Shown piece after piece: positions 48,501 to 60,500 of a stretch of 64,000 nt of DNA (the first letter of the stretch is position 1; each line of letters opens with the position of its first letter). Source of the DNA: Actinospineispora eucalypti (GTDB lineage Bacteria > Actinomycetota > Actinomycetes > Mycobacteriales > Pseudonocardiaceae); the NCBI GenBank assembly GCA_014208095.1, contig JACHMT010000003.1, positions 124,001-188,000 on the forward strand. Reading direction: 5' to 3'. Both the position numbers and the translations under genes were made by a program. The notes below the pieces were generated by a model that saw only the letters and a list, made by a program, of their open reading frames with translations, was not told where the DNA came from and ran no database searches.

Positions 48501-51500
48501 TCCTGTTGGGTCCCGGTGTCCTGTTGGGTCCCAGACTGCTGCTGGGTCCCGCTGTCCTGCTGGGTCCCGGACTGCTGCTGGGTGCCGGTGCCCTGCTGCT
48601 TCCCGGACTTGTCGGCGCCATCGAGCAGAGCTTCGAAGTCGGGGCGGTTCGGCCAGTTGAGCAGGTCGGCCCGGTCCAGCTCCGCCTGTGCCCGTGCCCG
48701 CAGCTGCTCGGCCACCACCCGCAGCCGCGCGGCCAGGGCCTCGTCGCCGTTGCCGGCCACGAAGTCGGCCATTCGCTCCCGGGACTCGGCCTGCTGGCGC
48801 AGCTGGCGGGCGTTCTGGTGCAGCTTGAAGGTCCACTGCAGCGCGTTGAGCATCGGCACGGTGACCAGGGAGTCCGCCGGAAGGGTCGCCACAAGGGTGT
48901 GCAGCGCGTCCAGCGTCGGCGCCAGGTGGCGCTGGTGCATGGCGAAGGTGGCGGCGTTGCCCCGCGCCAGCCCGTGGAGAATCCCGATCGCCTGGCCGGC
49001 GGTGACCGCCGCGTGCCCGGTCAGCAGCCACTCCTCGCCGTCGGGGCCGCGCACCTCGGGGGCGCCTGCGAACGGGGCGAGGGCGTTCGCGGCACCCTGG
49101 TAGTCGCCTTGCTGGGCCAGTTGGCGGGCCTTCTCGACGGCCTCGGCGGAAACTCCGGCGTGCCCGGCGCCGATCGTCGGGTTCGTCCCCTGCGACGGCG
49201 GCGTGTGCGCATCGCCCGAGCCTTCGTCTCCGTGCTGCCCCTCGTCGCCCGAGCCTTCGTCGCCGTGCGAGTCCTCGTCGTGGGAAGACTGGTCGTGCGC
49301 GGTGTCCTGGTGCCCGGGGGCCTGCTCCTCGCTGGCGCCCGACTCCCACGGTGTGTGTCCCTCGCCGAATGCCTCCTGGTAAGCGTCCAGCGACTGGCGC
49401 TGGTCGCCCAGCGTCTCGTACAACCGGTGGACGGCCTGGTCGAGGGCGGCCGAGGCCGCGGGGTCGTTCGGGTTGCGTCGGGAGGCCGCGAGGGCGTCGT
49501 AGAACGCCTGGCGGGCGTCGTGCGCGTCCTGGGTGGCCGCGTCGTAAGCGTCCAGCGCGGCCTGCTCCCGGATGGTCTGGGGGTCTGCCTCCTCGGTGCC
49601 GGTGGCCCGCTTGCCCCGGGAGCCGACTGGGTTGCCGGCGTCGGCGACGGCGACCGCGTCGGCGAACCGCAGGCCGACCTGCCGGCCGAAGATGCTGAGG
49701 TTGATCAGCCGGTGCTGCCGGCGATTCGCACTCCGAGCGTTCTGCTCGGCGTCGTCGAACAGCTTCTTCGCCCGCTCGAGCTGCTCGCCGGTCAGCTTGC
49801 CCTCCTGGCCCTTCACCTCCGCCTGCAGTGCGGCCAGCTTCTTCTTGGGCGCGTACTTGGCCAGCTGCTCGTCTTCCAGCGACAGCTTCTTGTCGTAGGT
49901 CGCTGTCTCGTCCTCGCCTCGGATGCCTCGACCGATTAGCTGGCTGTCCTGGCTGTCGGTTTCGCCCTTGGCACTGATCCCGATGTGCGTGCCGCCGGCC
50001 TTCTTCACCTGGTCCTTGGCGGCTTCGTGCTCGGCGTCGGTCTGGCCCAAGAACTTCTTGTCACCACCGGCGCGGTAGTCGGTGGCCCGGGCGCCGGCCT
50101 GGGTGACGATGGTGATCTCCCCCGGTAGCTTGGCCCTGGCGACCGTGTCACCCTCGTTCGCCGCCCACTCGGGTAGGGCGTTGACCATGCGGACCTTGAC
50201 GGTCTCGCCGTCGTCACCGGGCTTGACCTCGGCGGTCACGCCCATCTTGGCGAACGCTTCGGCGATCATCTGGGCCAGCCGCTGGGCGTGCGGGATGGAC
50301 TTGACACCGATGGTCACCGGCTGGCCGTTCTTGCTGCGCTCCAGCGTGTCGGAGACCCGTGCCTCGTCGGCGCCCTTCTGGGTCGGGTAGACGTCGTAGC
50401 CGACCTCTTGGGCCTCGGGCATCTTGACGGTGATCGTCTCGACCCGCAGCCCGTAGAACGTCCAGAACAGCTTCTCGTCGGCCTTGGCGGTACCGGTGAG
50501 CCCGATGACCACACCGGTGTACTTCTTGACGTACTTCGGGGTGGTGATCGAGCTGACGATGCGCTGCGGCTCGTGGATCGGCAGCCCGTAGATGGCCTCC
50601 ATGACCCGATGGGCGTCGCCGTTGAACCGCAGGTGCGGGTTCGCCCGCCCGGTGCCCTCGGACAGCAGCACCACCGCGTCGTCCAAGATGTGGTCGCGGT
50701 TGAGCGCGTGCTGGCGAGCGGTCTCCAGAACGTCCAGGACCTGTGCCCGCTGCTTGTCGGTCAACCCACTCAGCGTCTGCTCACCGGAGGCGGTCAGCTT
50801 GGCCTTGCCCGACTGGGTGAACGAGTAGTCACCCGCGCCCAGCCGCATCGCCTGATCGACCGCGGCCCTGATCTGGTGGCTGGTGCGCACCTTGCGCAGG
50901 TTCGTGGTGATCCGCTCGGCGATCACCGACGGGTTCAGCGCCTGCCAGTTCAGTACGTCATCGGCCTCGTCGACCACGTAATGGCGCAGCTCGCGCTGCA
51001 CCACCTTCTGGCCTTCGGCGGCCTTCGCGTCCCTCTGGTTGGTGTGCTCGAAGATCGTCTTCTCGCCGATGGTGAGGTCCTTGGCGAACTCCACTCGTAG
51101 TTCGGCATCCGTCATGCCCTGCTTGGCTTGCCCGGCCTCCATGCCCAGCCGGCGATAGACCGGGCGCATCTCCTCGAAGAAGTTGCCTGCCTTCTCCTTG
51201 GTGTGGAAGACCTGGTGGACTCCCTTGCCCTCCAGCGCCAGCCAGTACCCGATCGCTCCCTGGATCAGGGACTTCCCGGCGCCCATCCGCATCTCGAGGA
51301 TCAAGCCACGAACCGTGCGGCCCATCCACGTACGGGACTGATCGGCCGCCAGCCGAGCCTTGGCCAGGGCCACTACCTGGTGCGGAAGCCAGTCCTCGAT
51401 CCCCCCGTTCGGATGCTCCTGCTTGTAGGCATCGAGGAACTGCTCGGCGGCGGGTTCTGCCGCGTTCGACAGCGACCGCTGCTTGGACTGCACCTGCTCA

Positions 51501-54500
51501 CGCAGCTGCCGAGGTGTCGGCGTCTGGTCATGCCCGTCAGCGCTACCGCCGTCGTGTGAAGAGGAGTTGGGCTCCCGCGGCGGTGGAATGCCGGACGAGC
51601 GGTCATCCCTCTTCGGGTCCGGTTTCGGGTCGAACCCTCGGGTGTTCTCTGCGTAGCCCGTCGTGCTGTCAGCGCTCTTCTCGCTGCTCGGCGGGGTGCC
51701 GGCGCCGTGCGGGCCGCCGCCCTGTCCGGCCGGTCCAGCGCCGCCGTTGCCCGCGCTTTCCGCGGGCTGGGTCGGGTTGCCGCCCGGGTCCGAGCCGGGC
51801 GTGGTGGGCCGCCCGGCCTGGCCGGTTGCGCCGCTGGAGCCGTGGCCGGCCGAGTTGGCACCGGTAGATGCTGTGGCATCGGTGGTGTCGCGCACGGTGG
51901 CGGTGCCGTCGGCCGGTGTCGTGGCCGTGTCGGCCACGCCGGCCGGTTCGGTCGCGTTGGCCGGCTGGCTGGTGTTCGCCGGCTGGCTGGTGTTGGCCGG
52001 CTTGGCCGCAACCGCATCGCCGTCCGGCGTGCCGGCACGCCTGCCACCCGTGCCACCGACCGCGCCGGCCGCGGCGCCGCCGCCCGCCCCGGCACCGGCC
52101 ACGCCAGCCCCGCCGGCTGAGCCACCGCCCGGACCGACGCCACCGGCACCGCTGCCCACGCCGTCTCGGCCGGAGCTGACCGGGCCCGGGCCGCCACCAG
52201 CGACGGAGTCACCGGGACCCTGGCCGCTGTTCAGGCCTGCGCCCGCCGCTGGGCCACCCCGGACGGACGCCACTGTCGGATCGGTTCCGCCGTCGGACCC
52301 GGCCGGCCGGTGCCCGGCCACCAGCTCACCATCGCCGGCGCCACCCAGCTCGCCGTCGCCGGTTGAGCCGAACGCCCGCTGCCCCGAGCCTTCGACCGCC
52401 TTGCCGGCCGAGCCACTGGGCGTGCCGTCGCGGGCGCCGCCGGCTTGGCCGCCCCGCTCGTGCACGTTGCGGACCTCGCCGCCGGGTTCACCCGTGCCGC
52501 GATACGGGCCGGCACCCGGCTCACCGTCGCCGCGCCCGGCGCCGGCCAACCGCTCGCCACTGCCCGGGATGTCCCCGGTGCCCCGCCCGGCATCACGCGC
52601 CTTGCCGGTGGCCTCGTCACCGCTTCCTCCAGTGCCCTCGCCCGACTCCTCGGACCGGGCACCGACGTGCTGGCCGTACTCGCGCGCCGGGCCGCCCGAG
52701 CTCCGGCCGGAGCCCCGGAACATCACCGACACGGTGTCATCGGGCGCCGAGGACAGCTCGTGGTCACCGTCGAAGTAGCGGGTGGTGTCCCCTTCCTTCT
52801 TGAAGTACACGATGTGCTCGGTGCCGTCCGCGTTCCTGCTCAACACGAAGCCGTCGGTGCCCGAGTCCGCATCGGCCATACGCTGGTTCAACCCGGTCGC
52901 GGTGGTCGGTTCGTCGTGGGTGTTGTACTTCTCCTGGAAGTGCCGCACGACGGTCACGGTGTCCTGGGTGGTAGCGGTCGCCGCCGGCACGTCGGCGAGG
53001 TTGACCGCGCCCGGGTTCGCCGAGTTGTCCGCTCGTACCTCCGCCTCACAGGCACAGTTGCGGTTCGGACCCAGCGGCGCCGGCCCGTCCTCGTGCTGGC
53101 CGTTGCCGGTGTTGATCCCGGTGCCCGGCTGGGTGCCGTTGCCGCTGTGGCCGCCGGGCTGGTTGACCGTGGTCACGCCGGTCTGCTGGCCGGTCACCGC
53201 CCCGCGCAGCTGGTTCGGGGTGAGCGGCCCGGAGTTGTTGTTGTTGTTGTTATTGGCGGTGACGACAGCCAGCGTGCCCAGCAGGCCGGTCGCGGCGGTC
53301 GGCGGGGGCATACCGGCACGCAGCGTATCCGTGAACCTGACGTCGGAGCGGTGCGCGGCGGCCTTGCCGCCCAGCCACATCAGCCCGTTGCCGAGCATGT
53401 CGCTGCCGGCCTGGAGCCAGTCACCCGGCCCCATCTCGCCGGCGTTCGCGGCGATCATCGCGCCGTTGGCGACGAACATCCCGCCGAACGTCCAGTTGGC
53501 GGCCTCGCCGAGGCCCATCAGGAGGCGGCTGCCGGACGACAGGTTGCCTAGGCCGGCGATGCTGGCCACGCCGCCGATCCAGGCCATGGCCGCTTCGGAA
53601 CTGTCGAACGGATTGATGGTCTGCCCGACGCTCGCCCGGCCGTGCAACGTGTCGTAGGTCTGGTAGAGGCTGTTCGCGGTCAGCCCGATGAACCCGATCG
53701 GCGCGGCCGGGGTGAACATCAGCACGGTGCTGATGGCGTAGGTACCCCAGTTGATCACCTGCTTGTAGACCGGGACCTGTTTGCCGGCCACCGTGGTGAG
53801 GTGCACGTTCCCACCGACGCGGGTGATGTTGTCATCCCCGATGAAGGTGTCGTCCCTGCGCAGGATCTCGTTGCGTTCCTGGAACGTCTCCAGGTCGGGG
53901 TAGTGGTTGGCGTTGGAGTCGAGGACCTCCGAGCTGCCGTCGGCCTTCTGCGCCACCCACATCTGCATCCAGCGCAGCTGGCCGGTCTGCGAGTCCTGCA
54001 CGATCGTGCCCCGCTCGTAGACCTTCCCGCCGGGGCCGGCCTGGTCCAGCGCGGCCCGGGCGACCTTGTCCGCCTTCCCGTAGCCGCTGACCTCGGGGAT
54101 GATGTGGCGGCGCAGCTGGTCCAAGTCACTGGGCAGCGGGTCGCCGGTGCCGAACAGCTCGTTACTGATCGCCTGCGGGCTGCCCTCGGCGGCGAACTCG
54201 GCGCGCCGGTCGGCGGCCGTGGCGCCTCGGAACTTGTCACCCTGGACGCTCGGCGAATCCCAGTACAGGTCCCACTTGTCGTGGTAGTTCTGCCAGTCGT
54301 GCCCGAACTGCGCCGAGCGGAGCATGTAGTAGGCGTCCGGCGTGGCGGACGAGACCGGTCGGGAATCGCCCATCTTGTTGTCCCCGGTGCGTGACCCGGG
54401 GTCGTTGGCCGCGGTGTCGTAGCCGTTCCCGGCCACGGCGGCGAGCCGATCGAAGCGGGCCGCCTCGTCCTTGTTACCCGCCTCGTTCAGCTTGGCCGAA

Positions 54501-57500
54501 GCCCGCTCGGCGCCGACCTGCACCTCGTTCATCGCGGCCAGCTTGGCGGCCATGTCGGTGTTGCCATACCGCGCGAACACCGCGTCGTACTGGCGAGCCC
54601 GGTCGCGGTCCGGCGAGCCGCCCGATCCTGACTTCGGCGACAGCGCCTTGATGTTCGCCTGGGCGGCGTCCAGCGCGCCCTGTTCGGCCTTCAGCCGGTC
54701 ACCCTCGGCGTCCAGCGCCGTCCGCTCCTCGTCACTGGCCGGTGCCCCGCCGTTGATCGCCGCCACCCGCTTGTTCCGGGCGTCCTGCGCCTGTTCCTGC
54801 GCGTTTTGCCGGGGGATCAGGCTCAGCTGGACGATCTTCGCCGCCTCCTGCTTGACGAAGTCCAGGTTGGGCGTGCCGTCCGGGTTCGTCGGCAGGGTCT
54901 CCGGCACCGGCTTGTTGTCCGGCCCCAGCGGCTTGCCGGTGTCGCTCACCCCGTTGGGCAGCCCGGTCAGCCGGCCGATCTCCGGCATCGGGCTGGTGGC
55001 CTTCGGGTCGCGCTGCTTGGCGAGCGCCAGCAGGTCGGCCTGCAGCTGCGGGTTCTGGGCCAACTGCTGCTCGATCGAGTCGACCGGGCGGTGGTTGTCG
55101 ATCATCGGGATGCCGGCAACCATGGTGGCCCCGGACAGCACCCGCCGGGCGGAGTCGAAGTTGGCGGCCAGGTCGTTCGCCTTGTCCACCGCCTGGCTCT
55201 GCTCCGGGGTGAGCTTGTGCCCGGCCTGCGCCGCCGCGTTCGCCGCGTCCAGGGTCGGCTTCAGGGCCAGCACCTGGTCCAGGTCGTACTGCGCGTCGCT
55301 GGCACGCCCGGCGACGGTGAGTATCGCGAGGCCCTTGTCCTGCTCGGACAGCTTCAGCGACTTGAGGTAGGCGTCTCGCTGGTCGCCGCTCATGCTGTCC
55401 AGCGCCTCGGACGGGATGATGCCGGGAACGGTGCCGTCCCGGTCGAAGCGCTCCTTGTCAGCGGCCTTGAGCTGCTGGTCGAGCACGCTGTCGCCCGGGA
55501 CGCGGCGGATGTCCGGATCTGTGATCAGGTTCAGCGAGCCGTCGTTGTTGGAGCCGTACCAGCCCAGGTCCTTCACGTCCGGCGTGGTGCTCGAGCAACC
55601 GCCGCCGACCCCGCCGAAGCAGCCGCGCCCGGAGTTGCGGCCCGCGTTCGGCCCGTCGGTGTACGGGTTGAGCAGGTAGGCGCCGCAGCCGCGCGGCCCG
55701 CAGTCACCGGCCTTGTCCAGGTTCTGCGTCTGGCCCAGCGAGTTCTTCAGGTGGCAGCTGGTGACCGGACCCTCGCACAGCGTGCCGCCGCCCGGGCCGT
55801 TGCGCTGGACCAGCGTGCAGTAGGAGCCGGTGCAGACCCCGCCGTTGCCGAACGGGTCGGTGAACTCCAGCGTGTTGCGCCCGTCCAGGTTGACCACCCG
55901 CGCCGTGCCGTTCGGGTTCGGGCCCGTCCCGGTGGGCAGCTCCATGTGCATCTGGCAGTTGGCGCAGGGCTTGGTGGGCTGCTCACCGGCCGGCCGGGTG
56001 GGCGTGCACTGCCCGTGGCAGTCGATCACGCCACCGACGCCGTTGCTCGGGGTGACCACGGAGATCCCGTCGTCCTTCGAGCCCTGGATGTCGATCGAGC
56101 GTGCGTCCAGCGGGAGGGCCGCCTCCATCATGGAGGCTTGCTCCGGGGTCATCGCGAGGCTTGGCTTCGAGATCTTCCCCGCGGCGTACGCCTGGTCCAG
56201 GGTCAGCTTCTGGGCTTTCCACTCGGCGCCCATCTTGATGGTGCGGCCTTCTTTGAGGTCCACCTCGCCGGTCTGGCCACCCGTGATGATGTAGCTGCCG
56301 CTCTGGTCGTGCGGACCCCGGGTGGTGATCTTGGTAAGGGTGTTCCCCGGGTCCGCGCCGTTGCCGTCGGAGATGGCCACGTCACCGTCGAAGCCGGTGA
56401 ACTTGCCCTTGCCCTTGAACTCGAAGTAGGCCGGGCCGCCGTTGTCACCCCGGCCGATGAACCTCGTCCTGGTCTGGCCGCTCACGCCGTCCAGGCTCAG
56501 GCCGTCGACCTCCATGGTGTCGAAGCCTGGGGAGCCCGGCTTGGCGTTGGCCGGAAGCGGCATCGTCGGGCCGGTGTAGGTGTACTTGCCCACGATGCCG
56601 TAGGGGGCGTCGGGGCCGGTGGCGCCGCTGAACCGGGTGTTCGGGTCGCTGAACCGCAGCGTGTTGGTGAAGGTCGCGGACGGCGCCTGCCGGATCTGGA
56701 TGGTCTCGTTGGTGCGCCCGTCGTGCACCGTGCCGGTGCCGCCGACCGACGCCTGGGCGTTGTTGCCGTCCTTGTCCTGGGTGATCTGGGCGCTGGTCTG
56801 GCCGCGCACGATGCGCTGTTTGCCGCTGCCCGGGGCGGTCGGGGTGATCGTCTCGTAGGGGCCGCCCTCGGGCGCGTTCTTGGTGTAGTAGCTGGCCGAG
56901 ATCTGGTTGTCCGCGCTGGCCGTGGTGCACTTGCCGGCCTGGGCGCACGGGTCGGTCGGCGCGATCGCGGTGTCCGGGGTGGCCGGCTGGCCCGACTCCT
57001 TGATCCGGGTGGTGGGCTTGCCGTCCTTGTTCGGGCCGGCGTAGGCGGCCACCCCGTCCAGCGGGACCTGGTCAATGGTCAGTGGCTTGCCGTCCGGCCC
57101 CAGGATCGGCTTACCGTCCGTGCCGACCGCGACACCCGGAATGCCTCCGCCCTGGCCACCCTGGCCGCCGTTCTGCGCCGCGGCGGCTGCCGCGGCCGCC
57201 GCCGCCTGCTTCGCGGCGATCTCCTGGCCGGAGTCGGCGGTCTTGGTGAACTGGCTCGGCCCACCCTGTTCCTGCTTGAAGTTCTCGCAGTCGCCGCTGC
57301 ACTTCGCGCCACCGCTGCCGCCCGGCCCGGCCTGCGCCCAGGCCTGCACGCCGCAGCCGCCGTTGCGCGACCCGGAGCAGGTGCCGGAGCCATTGGCGGT
57401 CCAGTACCCGCCCTCGTCGGTCCAGGTCGCCTGCTGGTCGTACCGGTCACTCTTCGCCGCGTGCGCGAGGTGCTTTGCGGAGCAGTTCGGGGCGCCGACG

Positions 57501-60500
57501 CACGTCGCCGCCGCAGCCGCTTCGGCTGTGCTGCCCTCGCTCTTCGCGGACGCCGACGAGGTCACCTGCACCTGGCCCATCTCGCCGGAGCCGTGCGCAT
57601 CGCCATTCGCGTGAGACTTGCCGGCAGCCGCCTTGGAGTGGCTTTCCGCCTCGTAGGAGCACTTCGCGCCCGAGTCACCGGTGCAGGTGGCGGCGGCGGT
57701 GGAGGCCTCCTCGTTGGCCGCGACCTGCGTGGCCCCGGCGCACTGGCCCTTCTCCCCGGCGGCGCAGTCGGTGTGTGAGGTGGAGTCGTTCGTGCCGCCG
57801 GGTGCGTTGGCGTGCGCCACACCCTCGGTGTGCGTATGGCAACCGGTGCCCATGCAGCTGGCGGACAGCTGCACGAAGTCCTTCGCGGCGGCGCCCTCGG
57901 TGCCGGCCATGCAGCCACCGGACGCCTGGCAGACCGAGTCGGCCTTGCCGTTCACCTTGGCGGCTCCGGTCACCGTGGTGTGCGACTCGGCATGGCTGGC
58001 GCAGCCGCCCGGGGTGCCGTTGTCGCAGCCAGCGACGATCTGCGTGGTGGCGTCGGCGGCCGGGTTCGGGCCCGTGGCCAGGGTGACCATCGAGCTGGCG
58101 GACAGCTGCGCGGCGCAGCGGGTGCTGCCGTCGCAGGTGGCGTCGCCGGTCGCGGTGGAGTTGGTGTGCTGGCTGTCCGGGCCGCCGGAAGCGTTCGCGC
58201 TGCCGGTGACCTTGCCGGTGCAGCCGGCGTCCGGGCAGGAGATCAGCGAGGTGGCCTGGCCGGAGCCGGTGAGCCCGGCCTGCGGCTTGCCGTCCGCGCC
58301 CTTGCCGGCGGTGACGTTGGTGGTAGCAGTGGCCTGGCTACCGACCGCGCAGCCGGTCTGGCCGGAGGTGCAGGTGGCGTCGGTGCGGGTGACGCCCGGC
58401 AGGCCCGCGATTGCGCCGCTGCTGGTGGCGGTGCAGCCGGGACCCGCGCACTGGGCGAAGGAGGAAGATTCGGACCAGGTGACCGGGACCGTGTCCGCGC
58501 TGATCGGCTTGTTCGCCGCGTCGGTGGCCTGCTGGGCGGCCTGCTGCGCCTGGTCGGCAGCCTTGGCCTTGTCTCCAGCGGCCTGCTTCTGGGCGTCGGT
58601 GGCGCCGGGGGCGGCGGCCTGCTGGCCGGCCTGATCGGCGGCCTGGCGAGCCTGCTGCGCCTGCTGGGTGGCCTGGTCGGCCTGGTTCTTGGCCCGTTCG
58701 GTCATCACGTCGGCCACAACCTGGCCGGATCCCGACACGGAGGTGCTGCTGGTCTGGCATGCGGAGCTGCTGGTGGTGCACGTGCTGTTGGTGGTGCTGG
58801 TCCCCTGCGGTGGGCCGTGGCTACCGACGCCGCCGGCCGCGTGGTCGATACCGGCAATGCCGGTGGCGGAGCTTTGCGGGCCGCCGGCGCACGGGTTGTT
58901 GCCGGCGCAGTCGAGGGTGGCCCAAGCACTGGTCCAGCTGGATGCGCCGGGCACGGTCGGTCCGCCGGAACTGGCGGACGAGCCGGGGGCCGCGGGCACG
59001 GCGGGCTGGTTCGGGTTCTGCCCCGGCTGCCCGTTCTTGTTCTGCCCACCCTGCGTGGCGGCCTGGCCGTTCTGTGCACTGTTCGCGTTGCCACCACCAC
59101 CAACCTGCTGGTTGGTGGTGGTGGCGTTGCTGCTGGGCTGGTCGGTGACCATCGGCTTGATGCTGTTGGCGTCGGGGCTGGAGGAGGCGGCGCCGTTGAC
59201 CACGGCGGTGCAGGTGCCGCCGGTGGCGCCGGGGCAGCCGCTGGTGGCTTGGTTGCCGCGCGGTGCGTCGGAGACGCCGGGGTTGGTGGCCAGTGCGGTC
59301 AGGGTGATCTTCGCGCCGCCGCAGTCGCCGCCCTGCTCACAGACCAGCTTGCCGCCGGCGACCGAGGCGGCGGACGGGCCGGTACCGAGGCGCTCGGCGT
59401 TCGGGGTGGCCGGGTTGTTGCTGTCGCCGGCGTAGGTGAGGGCGGCGCCGGTGCCGGTGAAGGCGTTGGACAGGGTCTGTACCTGGCAGCTGCTCGCACC
59501 CGGCTCGCAGCCGACGGTGGCCTCCGAGGTGCGCGGCTTGCCGCCGTCGATGGCGCCGTCGAAGGCGGCGGAGGTGGTGTGTGCGCTGCCCTGGCAGGTG
59601 GTGGTCTGGCAGTCCAGGCTCGCGGCGGCGCGGGAGGTGGAGGTCGGGCCGGCGGTGGGCTGGCCGGGCAGCGGCTTGCCGTCCGCGCCGAGCTTGACGT
59701 AGTCGGTGACGGTGGAGGCGTCCGAGCTGGCCTGGCCCAGGCAGTCGCCGTTTTTGACGGTGCAGTCGCCCGCGGTGGAGGAGCCGCGCCGGTTCGGGGA
59801 GACCGCGGTGTCCAGCGCTGAGGTCTCGGCGAAAGACTTGCCGCCGCACTCGGTGTTGGCGCTGTCGGTGGTGTGGGTGCAGCGGATCTGCGAGTCGGCG
59901 TGGCTGACGCTGACCGTGCCGGCCGGGGTGGCGGGCTGGCCGTTCAGGCCGGCTTCCTGTGCCTCGCGGAAGGAGACCTCGGTGGAGGCAGCCTGGCCGC
60001 AGTCGGCGCCGGCGCCGTGCGCGTCGCACTTGGTGGTGCCGATGCTGTCCTTCGAGCCGGGCACGCCGCCGGAGGTGGCGCCGTTGAGGTTGCCCCGGCA
60101 GTCGGCGGAGGTGCAGTGCAGGGTGGCATTGGTCGCGCTATTCGCGTTCAGGCCCTTGGCCAGCTCGGTGGCCACATCCACCGGGGCGGCCGAGGTGGCC
60201 GGGGCGCCGGTGGTGGTGGCGTTGGTGGCGGGCTGGGCGACCAGGTCGGCCGGGGTGAGCGGGGTGCCGGTGTTGGTGGCGGTCGAGGAGGCGTCCACCG
60301 CGCACTGGCCGTCGGTGGCGTTGGCGGTGCACTGGTGGAAGGCGCCGGTGGCTTGGGTCGCCGTGGTGTTGTTCGCGCCGGCGGTGACCTCGGCGTGGGT
60401 GGCGGCGTTGGCCGCGCCGCCGCAGCCGGCGGCCTGGTCGCAGGTGATGTTGCTGGCGCTGAGCGAGCCCTGGTCGGCGTCGCCGCCGGAGGAGGCGACG

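Noticed and set aside
45830..49939. Very long open frame on the plus strand (also 10763-14701, 24077-26425, 26651-29638 and 39-43 kb)
   Set aside because: These are antisense shadows of the high-GC minus-strand gene: Arg/Gly/Pro/Gln/His-rich, no domain motifs, and they lie opposite clear domains in the real frame.
49850..51420. A free-standing housekeeping secA gene
   Set aside because: The frame is continuous with both neighbours, the domain is far too short, and the scaffold and C-terminal zinc parts are not seen.
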